From the NCBI GenBank assembly GCA_040755155.1, contig JBFMBP010000037.1:1-64000 (forward strand): DNA of 64,000 nucleotides. The letters run 5' to 3'. This document shows, one piece after another, positions 20,477 through 29,357 of the stretch (the stretch's first letter is position 1; each line of letters opens with the position of its first letter). The position numbers and the translations under genes are program-made. Below the pieces are notes generated by a model, which was not told the DNA's origin, ran no database searches, and saw nothing but the letters and a program-made list of their open reading frames with translations. The stretch is from Candidatus Omnitrophota bacterium. GTDB taxonomy: Bacteria > Hinthialibacterota > Hinthialibacteria > Hinthialibacterales > Hinthialibacteraceae.

Positions 20477-21028
20477 ATGAGTGCAGCCGCCGCCAAAGAA
20501 AAAGAGAAGGAAACCGTAGAAGTTCCCACCGCCGAAGAAGCATTTAACGAACGGTTATGCAAAGCTCGTAAAATCGTACGGAAGAATATGTACTGGTCTA
20601 TGGGCATCGGCGTCGTCCCCATGCCGCTCGTCGACTTGCTCGGCGTGGCCGGTTTCCAAGCGAAAGCGTTGAAGGAACTTTCCGATCTCTATGGGATTCC
20701 CTTTTTCAGCCATACTATTAAAAACATTCTCGCCATGCTGATCAGCGGTTCCGGGACGGTCTACATGGGATATCCGCTCACCCAGATATTTACGCAAGCG
20801 ATTGGAGGAAGCGCCTTGAAGTCGATCCCGATCGTCGGACAGGTCGTTTCCATCGCTACGGTTCCCATCATCGCGGGAGCGCTTACTTACGCCTTAGGCC
20901 AAGTATTCATTCAGCACTTTGAATCGGGTGGAACTTTCCTCTCCTTCAATCCCAAGAAAGTACGCGCTTATTTCCAGGATCAATTCGCCGAAGGCATGAA
21001 ACTCGCTTCCGAAGCGGCCGGCAGCTGA
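20477..21028 (+). CDS. DUF697 family membrane-associated protein (copy 2)
   Basis: A 183-residue DUF697 protein, clearly paralogous to the one at 853-1479. Shared blocks include ARKIVRKNM, WSMGI, PLVDLLG, KELSDLYGIPF, AGALTYALG and the signature FIQHFESGGTF followed by NPKKVRAYF. It has a shorter charged N-terminus (about 30 residues) and two hydrophobic segments (about 75-95 and 115-140). The function of the family is unknown. The start is fixed by AGGAGG 7 bases upstream. It has its own promoter and is followed by a terminator, so it looks like a single-gene unit between the two megasynthase blocks. Whether it serves the cluster or is a neutral neighbour cannot be told. The repeat of this family at the two ends of the PKS operon is notable. 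Confidence 0.85.
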   Translation: MSAAAAKEKEKETVEVPTAEEAFNERLCKARKIVRKNMYWSMGIGVVPMPLVDLLGVAGFQAKALKELSDLYGIPFFSHTIKNILAMLISGSGTVYMGYPLTQIFTQAIGGSALKSIPIVGQVVSIATVPIIAGALTYALGQVFIQHFESGGTFLSFNPKKVRAYFQDQFAEGMKLASEAAGS

Positions 21029-21088
21029 TAGACGATCTCTACATCTTTCAATCCGGCAATTCGATATTTCGCATTTGAACGCAAAAAG

Positions 21089-21124
21089 AAACAGGGATTC
21101 GCTCGAAAGCGTTTCCCTGTTTTT
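21089..21124 (+). terminator. Rho-independent terminator after DUF697 copy 2
   Basis: AAACAGGGA (21089-21097) pairs with TCCCTGTTT (21114-21122). After a two-base mismatch the inner CGC/GCG pairs close the loop. A run of T follows the right arm. Sixty bases past the stop codon, this fits an intrinsic terminator and separates the DUF697 unit from the NRPS operon. Confidence 0.75.
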
Positions 21125-21337
21125 ATTACAAACCTATTAACACGGCTCAGACTGACGAGAAATGAGAACCGTCCCCCCCCAAATACATCATTCCTATAAT
21201 CAAATATTTCAATACGATTTGGAAGTTTTAGACTAACCAATATGTTAAAATTGCGTTAAGATAAACAAAACCTTCTTGTACCGAATGAACGCCCTCGAAA
21301 ATTCTTGGAAAAGGAAACCATTAAGATAATCCGTTGC

Positions 21338-21366
21338 TTGGATGGAATCTTCGCCAAGAGTATAGG
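21338..21366 (+). promoter_or_regulatory. Weak promoter candidate for the NRPS/PKS operon
   Basis: TTGGAT (21338-21343) and TATAGG (21361-21366) are 17 bases apart, with 3 of 6 and 4 of 6 matches. CTTGG (21337-21341) and CCAAG (21354-21358) form a short inverted repeat over the -35 and spacer. A promoter is expected between the terminator and the first NRPS gene, but this particular match is weak. Confidence 0.3.
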
Positions 21367-21458
21367 ATTATTTATTTGGGGCCGGAAAAACGCAAATTCA
21401 TAATAATCAATTGTTGTTTTTCAGAATGAACTGGCGCCAATTACATGTTGGGAAAACC

Positions 21459-24400
21459 ATGAAGGAAATCGATAAAGGATTAGGCGATCTTTCTTCGTCC
21501 GAAAAACGAGCGATTTTAGCCCAGCTGCTGCGCAAAAAAGCCAAGACGGCTTCATCGCATTCCCTCACGCCAGGCCAAGAAGCGCTATGGCTATTGCATC
21601 AAAGCGCCCCGGAAAGCGCCGCTTATAACGCCGCCTACGCCATACGCATCCGTTCCCCAATCGATGATTCCGCTCTTCGCGGCGCATTTCAATGCTTGCT
21701 TTCCCGCCACGATTCTCTGCATTCCACATTTTTTCTTCAGGAAGGAACTCCCGTTCGAATCATTCGGGAACGGCAGGAATTGTTCTTCGAACCAATCGAC
21801 GTCTCCGGCTGGACGCAGGAACAACTTATCGCGCAGGTTGCGGAGCATTATCAGCAGCCATTCGATTTGGAGCGGGGACCGTTGATGCGCGTCCATTTAT
21901 TCACGCGCTCAGACCAGGATCATATTCTTTTGCTGGTCATCCATCACATTGCCTGCGACGCCTGGTCGATATGGATTCTTATGCACGAGTTCCGCCAACT
22001 CTATCCAGTTTTGCGTTCGGGCAAGAAAGCTGCGCTGCCTCCGTTGGAACGAAACTACGCGGATTTCGTTCAATGGCAGAAAGAGATGACTGATGGACCG
22101 GAAGGCGAACGCCAGTGGAATTACTGGAAAAAGCAATTGGCGGGCGAGATTCCGCCGTTGAATTTGCCGACGGATCGGCCTTATTCTCCAACGCCGAATT
22201 ATGAAGGCGCGACTCATGCTTTTCGGTTATCCGCGGATATCGTTCATCGGCTGTATGAATTAGCTAAAAGCCAAGGGGCGACGCTCTACATGATTCTCCT
22301 GGCGGCCTTTCAAGTCTTGCTTCATCGTTATACGGATCAAGACGACATCACCATTGGCTCGCCCGCCAGCGGCCGCAGTCAGCCGGATTTCTCTGGAATC
22401 GTGGGATATTTCGTCAATCCCGTTGTTTTACGGGCGAATCTTTCCGGCGATCCTTCCTTCGGGGATTTTCTCAGCCAGACGCGGCGAATCGTTTTGGACG
22501 CCCTAGCCCATCAGGATTACTCCTTTCCCAAGATCGTGGAGCGTCTCCATCCCCAACGCGACGCCAGCCATACGCCTATATTTCAAACCATGTTCATTAT
22601 GCAAAAGCCGCCGCAATCCAGCGAATTCGCCCAACTGCTGACTCCGGGAGAGGCTTGCGTGAATTGGGGCGGCCTTGATTTGCAGCCTTTCGAATTGGCG
22701 CAGATGGAGGGTCAATTCGATCTTACGTTGGAAATTCTGGAAAAAGCGGAGATGCGAGAAGCCTTATTCGGCGCCATCAAATATAAAACCGTCTTATTTG
22801 ACGATTCTACAATTCAGCGCTTGGAAAGGCATTTTCAAAACCTGCTGCGGGAAATCGCCGATCATCCAAAAGCCCGCCTTTCCGAACTGCCGATTCTGAC
22901 GGAGACGGAAAAAAACAAACTTATCGAATGGAATCATACGCGGAAAGACTATGCGCTGGATCGATGCCTGCATGATTGGGTGGAAGATCAAGCGGCGCGT
23001 ACTCCAGACGCGGCGGCCGTGATTCTTCTCTCCACCAACGAAATTCTCACTTATGCGCAATTGAACGCCTGCGCCAATCGATTGGCGCATTATCTCCGAT
23101 CGCTGGGCGTTGGCGCGGAAGCGCTCGTGGGAATCTGCGCCGAACGGTCGCTGGATATGGTCGTAGGGCTTTTAGGCATTCTCAAAGCGGGAGGCGCTTA
23201 CGTTCCGCTCGATCCCGGCTATCCGGCGGATCGCCTGGCTTTCATGATGAGCGATTGCCAGGCGGCGATCTTATTGAAACAGAAATCGATATCGGCCGAA
23301 TGGATTCCCGACGGAACGCGAATTGTCCATTTGGATGGCGACGAGGAAGGTTTATCCCATTTTCCCATAGCTAATCCCAGTCATCATACTGTACCGGAAA
23401 ATCTTGCTTACGTCATATACACTTCCGGCTCAACGGGAAAACCGAAAGGCGCGAAGAATACTCATAAAGGCGTCTGCAATCGGCTGCTATGGATGCAGGA
23501 GGCCTATCCTCTCGACGCCACCGACCGCGTTCTGCAAAAGACGCCTTTCAGTTTCGACGTTTCCGTCTGGGAATTTTTCTGGCCTCTCATGACAGGCGCA
23601 GGTCTGGTTATGGCTAAGCCGGGCGGACATCAAGACAATGGTTATATTGCCAATATTATACGAGAACAAAAAATTACTACGCTGCATTTCGTCCCTTCCA
23701 TGCTGCGCGCTTTTTTGGAGCAGCCGAATTTGGAAAACTGCCATTCCTTGCGGCGCGTACTATGCAGCGGCGAAGCGCTGCCTTCCGAATTGGTAAATCT
23801 CTTTTATGAAAAACTGCCTTGCGAACTGCACAACTTATACGGCCCTACGGAAGCGGCCATCGATGTCGCATACTATCATTGCCAAAAGAAATGCCGCCAG
23901 CGGACGGCGCCTATTGGCCAACCCATCGCCCATACGCAAATCCATATTCTCGATCGCCGACTGCGGCCCGTTCCCATCGGCGTCTCCGGCGAACTGCATA
24001 TCGGCGGCGTTGGATTGGCGAGAGGGTATTTGAATCGGCCCGATATGACGGCGGAAAAATTCATTCCCGATCCTTTCAGTGAAGAACCAGGCGCAAGACT
24101 TTACAAAACCGGCGATTTGACGCGCCGCCTCGCCGATGGAAACATCGAATATCTGGATCGCCTAGATCATCAAGTTAAAATCCGCGGCTTCCGCATCGAA
24201 ATTGGAGAAATCGAAAGCGTACTTAAGCAATATGATTCTATTCAAGACGCCATCGCCGCTGTACGAACCGAACGTCCTAACGATCCCTATCTCGCCGCCT
24301 ATTTTGTTTCTCGCGAAACGTTGACCTCCACCGAATTGCGGCGTTTTCTTAAAGAACGTCTGCCCGATTACATGATCCCTTCCGCATTTGTTCCATTGAA

Positions 24401-27400
24401 AATAATCCCGTTGACGCCCAACGGCAAAGCAGATCGCCGAGCTCTGCCCGCGCCCGAATCGCCGCACGCAGACCAGGCGGCGAATAGCGTCAAACCGCAT
24501 AGCGAGATGGAACAACTCATCGCCTCGATTTGGCAAAAGCTGCTCCATATCGAAAGCGCGGGCGTGCATGACAATTTTTTCGACATAGGCGGGCATTCTA
24601 TTCTATTGGGCCAAGTATTGAACGAATTGCAGAAAAAAATTGGGCGCTCGCTGTCGATGGTGGAGATGTTTCAATACCCCACAATTTATTCCTTGGCGAA
24701 GCATCTATCTCCTCAAGAATATCCCATCGCTTCCATTATAAAAACTACCCGCGAGCAAAACCAAGACAGCGATATCGCCATCGTCGGACTTTCCTGCCGC
24801 TATCCCGGCGCGAAAACCATCGAGGAATTTTGGCGCAATTTGCGCGAGGGCGTAGAATCCATTTCCTTTTTCAGCGACGAGGAACTGCTGTCTTCGGGCG
24901 TCGAACCGGAAATTTTTCGGAATCCCAACTATGTTCGCGCCAGCGGCGTCTTGGAAGATATCGAACAATTCGACGCCGCGTTCTTCGGCTATACGCCGCG
25001 CGAAGCGGAAATCCTGGACGTTCAGCATCGCCTTTTTTTGGAATGCGCTTGGGAAGCGTTGGAAGATTGCGGCTGCGATCCCGGCGTTTTTCCCGGCGCC
25101 ATCGGCGTTTACGCCGGAGCGGGGTTGAATACTTACCTATTAAACAATCTCTATCCTCACCGCGAATTGATCCAATCTTTGGGCGGTTATCAACTCATGA
25201 TCGCCAACGATAAGGACTACCTCGCCGCCCGCGTCTCCTACAAATTAAACCTTAAGGGACCGAGCGTAACGATTCAAACCACTTGCTCCACCTCGCTGGC
25301 CGCCGTCCATTTCGCTTGCCAGGCGCTGCGAAATAGCGAGTGCGATATGGCGCTGGCGGGCGGCGTTTCTGTGCGAACGCCGCATAGAACGGGCTATATG
25401 CATCAGGAGGGCATGATTCTTTCTCCCGATGGCCATTGCCGCGCTTTCGACGCCCAGGCGCAAGGAACCGTCGGCGGCAACGGCGCCGGAATCGCGGCCT
25501 TGAAGCGCTTGGAAGACGCCCTAGCGGACGGCGACCGCATCTACGCCGTCATTAAAGGATCAGTAGTCAATAACGACGGAGCGTTGAAAGCAGGCTTTAC
25601 CGCTCCAAGCGTTGACGGTCAAGCGGCGGCGATTCGCGCCGCCTTGCAAGACGCCGGAATCGAGGCTGAATCCATCGGTTATATCGAAACTCATGGAACC
25701 GGTACCATTCTAGGCGATCCCATCGAAATCGCGGCGCTGCGGCAAGCTTTTGACGCGACGGATTCCCGCAAATGTTTTTGCGCCATCGGTTCGGTTAAAA
25801 CCAATATCGGGCATTTGGATTGCGCCGCCGGAATTGCAGGACTGACGAAAGCGGCGCTGGCGCTGCATCGCCGGGAGATTCCGCCCAGCTTGCATTTTCA
25901 TCAGCCCAATCCCCAGATCGATTTCAACAATTGCCCCTTTTATGTCAATACGCAATTATCGCCCTGGGAAGAGGGGCCAACGCCTCGCCGCGCCGGCGTC
26001 AGTTCCTTCGGCATCGGCGGGACTAACGTCCACGCCATACTCAAAGAAGCGCCGGAGCCTGCACACGCCAGTCCTTCCCGGCCTTATCATCTTTTATTGC
26101 TTTCGGCGAAAACCGAGTCCGCCCTCAGCGCCTCTTCGTCCAATCTGGCCGAGCATTTCGCAGCGCATCCCGAGATCAACATCGCCGATGCGGCCTATAC
26201 ATTGGCATGCGGGCGCAAGACGTTCGCGCATCGGCGGATTGCAGTTTGCTCGTCGGCGCAAGAGGCCGCCGATGCTCTGCGCCAAGATGGATCGAAACAG
26301 GTTTTTACATCAACAAAGGAAGCGAAAGAACGTCCCGTCGTCTTTATGTTTTCCGGCCAGGGTTCGCAATACGTCAATATGGCGGCGGAAGTATATCGTT
26401 GCGAACCAACATTTCGGGAGCGATTGGATCAATGCGCGGAAATCCTGCGTCCGCAGCTGCATCTCGATCTGCGCGATATTCTTTATCCTAAAAAAAATCC
26501 AAACGAGGCGGCGGAGCGCTTGCGGCAAACCGCTATCGCTCAACCCGCTCTCTTCGCGTTGGAATACGCTTTAGCGGAATTGTGGATGTCTTGGGGCGTG
26601 AAGCCGAAAGCCGCCATCGGCCATAGCCTCGGCGAATACGCCGCCGCCTGGCTGGCGGGAGTTTTTTCGCTGGAAGACGCTTTGGCTTTGACGGCGGAAC
26701 GCGGGCGGATGATGCAGGAGCAACCCGGCGGCGCCATGTTAGCAGTTTCACTGCCGGAAAAGGAACTCCAACCTCACCTAAACGGCGATGTCGCCTTGGC
26801 CGCCGTTAATGCGCCCAATCTTTGCGTTTTATCCGGTCCCGCCGAGGCGATGGCGGCCTTGCGCATCCGTCTGGAAAAAATCAATGCGCCCTGCCAACCG
26901 CTGAATACGTCTCACGCTTTTCACTCGAAAATGATGGATCCCATTCTTGACCGCTTTGCTTTACGCTTTGGATCTATCGCTGTCAATTCGCCGCGAATGC
27001 CTTATCTTTCCAATGTCACCGGCCAGTGGATTACGGCGCCGGAGGCGGCGAGTCCGAAGTATTGGAGCCAGCATCTGCGGCGGACAGTGCGTTTTTCCAG
27101 CGGCTTGTCCACGCTTTTGCAAGAGCCGGATGTTGCGCTGTTGGAAATCGGGCCGGGAAGAACCTTGGCGTCACTGGCTTTGCGCCATCCGGATTCGAGC
27201 GGCGCGCGCGTCATATTAAGTTCGCTGCCGCATCATATAGACCGTCAATCCGACGAGGCGTTCTTGATGACGACGGCAGGACGCTTATGGTTGTCGGGCG
27301 TTGCCTTCGATGGGCGAGGTTTTTACCGCAATGAAAAACGGCGCGTCGTTTCTTTGCCATTCTATCCATTCGAACGCCAGCGATACTGGATCGATCCTCC

Positions 27401-29330
27401 CGCTTTGCAGGAAAATAAGAAACAAGAGTCAATGACTATCCTTGAAAAAAAACCTGATATAGCGGACTGGTTCTATCTTCCATCTTGGAAGCAAACCTTA
27501 GCGCCCGAATCTTGCAATTGCGCCCATCAACGGCTTTTGCTTTTCACCGATGAAAATACTATTATGGAATTATTGATAAAACGCTTGCAGGCAAAGGGAG
27601 CGGAGGTCATTCGCATAAAAAGCGGAAACAGATTCAACAAGAGCGCCGATGGCGGTTATATTCTCAATCCCGATGTTTGCGGCGATTATGTCGCATTGCT
27701 GGACGACCTGATTCGACAGGATATCTTTCCCGATAAAATCGTTCACGCATGGTTAGTGGATAGCGACAAAACCGAAAAAGATTTTTTAAAACTGGGTTTT
27801 TATAGTTTGATTTATTTGGCGCAAGCCTTAGGAGAATTAGATATAGATCGGGATATGGAAATCGCCGTTCTCTCCAACAATATGCACGAAATAGGCGGCG
27901 AAAGCGCCATTTATCCGCAGAAAGCGGCGGCGCTTGGGCCGGTGAAAGTCATTCCCCAAGAATATCCCCGCATCCGATGCCGCAGCGTGGATATGCTTCT
28001 TCCCTCATCCGGCGATTGGCGCGAGAAAGAACTCGCCGATCGAATCGCCGCCGAAATTATTTCCAATTCCAATGATCGAATCGCCGCCTATAGAAACCAT
28101 CATCGGTGGATTGCTTCTTACGAACCAGTGCACCTACCCGCCGTTGAAGGCAAAACGCGGCTGCGGCATGAAGGCGTCTATCTCATTACCGGCGGACTGG
28201 GCGGCTTGGGACTTGCGATAGCGGAACATTTGGCGACTACGCAACAAGCCAAGTTGATCCTGATAGGACGCTCGGAGTTTCCATCTCGGGAAACATGGCG
28301 CCAATGGCTGGCGGAGCATAACGAGAACGATGGGATCAGCCGAAAAATCCGGCGACTGCAAACTATGGAAGATGTGGGAGCGAAAATTCTTATTCTCCGC
28401 GCCGATGCAGGCAATGCGCAACAAATGGCGGAAGCCATTAGACAGGCGAAGGCCGCATTCGGTCCTATTCACGGCGTCTTTCACGCCGCTGGCGTCCCCT
28501 CGGGCGGAATGATCCAACGCCGGACGCGGGAAGCGATGGCCAAAGTTCTGGCGCCTAAAATAGAAGGAACGGCGATTCTGGCCGATCTATTCAAAAACGA
28601 CGATTTGGATTTTCTCGTCCTCTTCTCGTCGGTAACGGCGATCTTGGAAGAATTCGGCCAAGCGGATTACTGCGCAGCGAACGCCTTCATGGACGCCTTC
28701 GCCAGCCAATTTCCTCACGCCGTTTCCATTAACTGGGATACTTGGCGGGAGGCGGGTATGGCGCAAAACGCTTTCCTGCCCCAGGAACTGCGCGCCGCCC
28801 ACGCCGAGCGATTAAAAATGGGGATATTTCCTCATGAAGGCATCGACGCCTTGGATCGCATCCTCGCCAGCGGCCTGCCGCGCGCTATCGTTTCCACCTG
28901 CGATTTTGAAAGCCGGATGAGACAGTACTATTCCGCTGCGATTAAGGAGAAAGCCGTCATAACGTCAGCCCATGCGCGGCCTTCCATGAGCCAACCTTAT
29001 GCGCCGCCGGGAAACGAAATCGAGCAAACGCTATGCGGCATTTGGAAAGAATTGTTGGGCATCGACGGCGTGGGCGTTCATGACGATTTTTTCGAATTGG
29101 GCGGACATTCCTTACTGGCCAGTCAAGCCCTCTCGCGGATGCGCCAAGCTTTTGGAGTCCGCATCCCCTTGAATGTATTTTTTACCCATCCCACCATCGC
29201 TCAACTGTCGCAACAAATAATCGTTCAACAAGCCGAGCAGATGGATTCCGATATTCTGGAACAAATTCTCAGCGAAGTTGAAGAAACTCCGGTTGACCCA
29301 ATCAAGCAACAGGCATTGGCAGATGAATAA
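21459..29330 (+). CDS. Hybrid NRPS-PKS: C-A(Ser)-T-KS-AT-KR-T
   Basis: First gene of the plus-strand assembly line, about 2623 aa. C domain (35-480) has HHIACDAWS (His162-163). A domain (500-998) has the pocket residues D-V-W-H-L-S-L-I-D-K by alignment to the GrsA positions, the standard serine code. T is at Ser1047. KS has Cys1276 in TTCSTS, and HGTGT and NIGHLD are present. AT has Ser1723 in GHSLG and HAFHS, malonyl type. KR is at about 2230-2480, with Tyr2404 in QADYCAAN and no LDD motif. The final T is at Ser2551. An N-terminal C domain on the first NRPS module suggests that it acylates Ser with a chain from the minus-strand PKSs or a free acyl donor (inference). The start is uncertain. 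ATG 21459 has GGGA 5 bases upstream and yields a compact N-terminus. ATG 21426 and TTG 21411 are in frame. The next gene follows after 27 bases. Confidence 0.94.
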   Translation: MKEIDKGLGDLSSSEKRAILAQLLRKKAKTASSHSLTPGQEALWLLHQSAPESAAYNAAYAIRIRSPIDDSALRGAFQCLLSRHDSLHSTFFLQEGTPVRIIRERQELFFEPIDVSGWTQEQLIAQVAEHYQQPFDLERGPLMRVHLFTRSDQDHILLLVIHHIACDAWSIWILMHEFRQLYPVLRSGKKAALPPLERNYADFVQWQKEMTDGPEGERQWNYWKKQLAGEIPPLNLPTDRPYSPTPNYEGATHAFRLSADIVHRLYELAKSQGATLYMILLAAFQVLLHRYTDQDDITIGSPASGRSQPDFSGIVGYFVNPVVLRANLSGDPSFGDFLSQTRRIVLDALAHQDYSFPKIVERLHPQRDASHTPIFQTMFIMQKPPQSSEFAQLLTPGEACVNWGGLDLQPFELAQMEGQFDLTLEILEKAEMREALFGAIKYKTVLFDDSTIQRLERHFQNLLREIADHPKARLSELPILTETEKNKLIEWNHTRKDYALDRCLHDWVEDQAARTPDAAAVILLSTNEILTYAQLNACANRLAHYLRSLGVGAEALVGICAERSLDMVVGLLGILKAGGAYVPLDPGYPADRLAFMMSDCQAAILLKQKSISAEWIPDGTRIVHLDGDEEGLSHFPIANPSHHTVPENLAYVIYTSGSTGKPKGAKNTHKGVCNRLLWMQEAYPLDATDRVLQKTPFSFDVSVWEFFWPLMTGAGLVMAKPGGHQDNGYIANIIREQKITTLHFVPSMLRAFLEQPNLENCHSLRRVLCSGEALPSELVNLFYEKLPCELHNLYGPTEAAIDVAYYHCQKKCRQRTAPIGQPIAHTQIHILDRRLRPVPIGVSGELHIGGVGLARGYLNRPDMTAEKFIPDPFSEEPGARLYKTGDLTRRLADGNIEYLDRLDHQVKIRGFRIEIGEIESVLKQYDSIQDAIAAVRTERPNDPYLAAYFVSRETLTSTELRRFLKERLPDYMIPSAFVPLKIIPLTPNGKADRRALPAPESPHADQAANSVKPHSEMEQLIASIWQKLLHIESAGVHDNFFDIGGHSILLGQVLNELQKKIGRSLSMVEMFQYPTIYSLAKHLSPQEYPIASIIKTTREQNQDSDIAIVGLSCRYPGAKTIEEFWRNLREGVESISFFSDEELLSSGVEPEIFRNPNYVRASGVLEDIEQFDAAFFGYTPREAEILDVQHRLFLECAWEALEDCGCDPGVFPGAIGVYAGAGLNTYLLNNLYPHRELIQSLGGYQLMIANDKDYLAARVSYKLNLKGPSVTIQTTCSTSLAAVHFACQALRNSECDMALAGGVSVRTPHRTGYMHQEGMILSPDGHCRAFDAQAQGTVGGNGAGIAALKRLEDALADGDRIYAVIKGSVVNNDGALKAGFTAPSVDGQAAAIRAALQDAGIEAESIGYIETHGTGTILGDPIEIAALRQAFDATDSRKCFCAIGSVKTNIGHLDCAAGIAGLTKAALALHRREIPPSLHFHQPNPQIDFNNCPFYVNTQLSPWEEGPTPRRAGVSSFGIGGTNVHAILKEAPEPAHASPSRPYHLLLLSAKTESALSASSSNLAEHFAAHPEINIADAAYTLACGRKTFAHRRIAVCSSAQEAADALRQDGSKQVFTSTKEAKERPVVFMFSGQGSQYVNMAAEVYRCEPTFRERLDQCAEILRPQLHLDLRDILYPKKNPNEAAERLRQTAIAQPALFALEYALAELWMSWGVKPKAAIGHSLGEYAAAWLAGVFSLEDALALTAERGRMMQEQPGGAMLAVSLPEKELQPHLNGDVALAAVNAPNLCVLSGPAEAMAALRIRLEKINAPCQPLNTSHAFHSKMMDPILDRFALRFGSIAVNSPRMPYLSNVTGQWITAPEAASPKYWSQHLRRTVRFSSGLSTLLQEPDVALLEIGPGRTLASLALRHPDSSGARVILSSLPHHIDRQSDEAFLMTTAGRLWLSGVAFDGRGFYRNEKRRVVSLPFYPFERQRYWIDPPALQENKKQESMTILEKKPDIADWFYLPSWKQTLAPESCNCAHQRLLLFTDENTIMELLIKRLQAKGAEVIRIKSGNRFNKSADGGYILNPDVCGDYVALLDDLIRQDIFPDKIVHAWLVDSDKTEKDFLKLGFYSLIYLAQALGELDIDRDMEIAVLSNNMHEIGGESAIYPQKAAALGPVKVIPQEYPRIRCRSVDMLLPSSGDWREKELADRIAAEIISNSNDRIAAYRNHHRWIASYEPVHLPAVEGKTRLRHEGVYLITGGLGGLGLAIAEHLATTQQAKLILIGRSEFPSRETWRQWLAEHNENDGISRKIRRLQTMEDVGAKILILRADAGNAQQMAEAIRQAKAAFGPIHGVFHAAGVPSGGMIQRRTREAMAKVLAPKIEGTAILADLFKNDDLDFLVLFSSVTAILEEFGQADYCAANAFMDAFASQFPHAVSINWDTWREAGMAQNAFLPQELRAAHAERLKMGIFPHEGIDALDRILASGLPRAIVSTCDFESRMRQYYSAAIKEKAVITSAHARPSMSQPYAPPGNEIEQTLCGIWKELLGIDGVGVHDDFFELGGHSLLASQALSRMRQAFGVRIPLNVFFTHPTIAQLSQQIIVQQAEQMDSDILEQILSEVEETPVDPIKQQALADE

Positions 29331-29344
29331 GGTTATGAGGTTTC

Positions 29345-29350
29345 GGAGGG
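29345..29350 (+). promoter_or_regulatory. Ribosome binding site that decides a TTG start
   Basis: GGAGGG lies 7 bases before TTG at 29358. No in-frame ATG exists nearby, and the protein from this TTG begins MNKFAKRIANLSPEQ, a usual NRPS N-terminus. Confidence 0.7.
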
Positions 29351-29357
29351 TTATTTC

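Larger units (their letters stand above)
21029..21458. other. Intergenic region before the NRPS/PKS operon
   Basis: It holds the terminator of the DUF697 gene (21089-21124), a run of C bases near 21173-21180, an AT-rich stretch (21181-21290) and a weak promoter candidate. No gene or RNA structure beyond these was recognised. Confidence 0.6.

Noticed and set aside
21173-21180. C-rich tract as a structured RNA or G-quadruplex
   Set aside because: A single run of C without further runs nearby cannot form such a structure.
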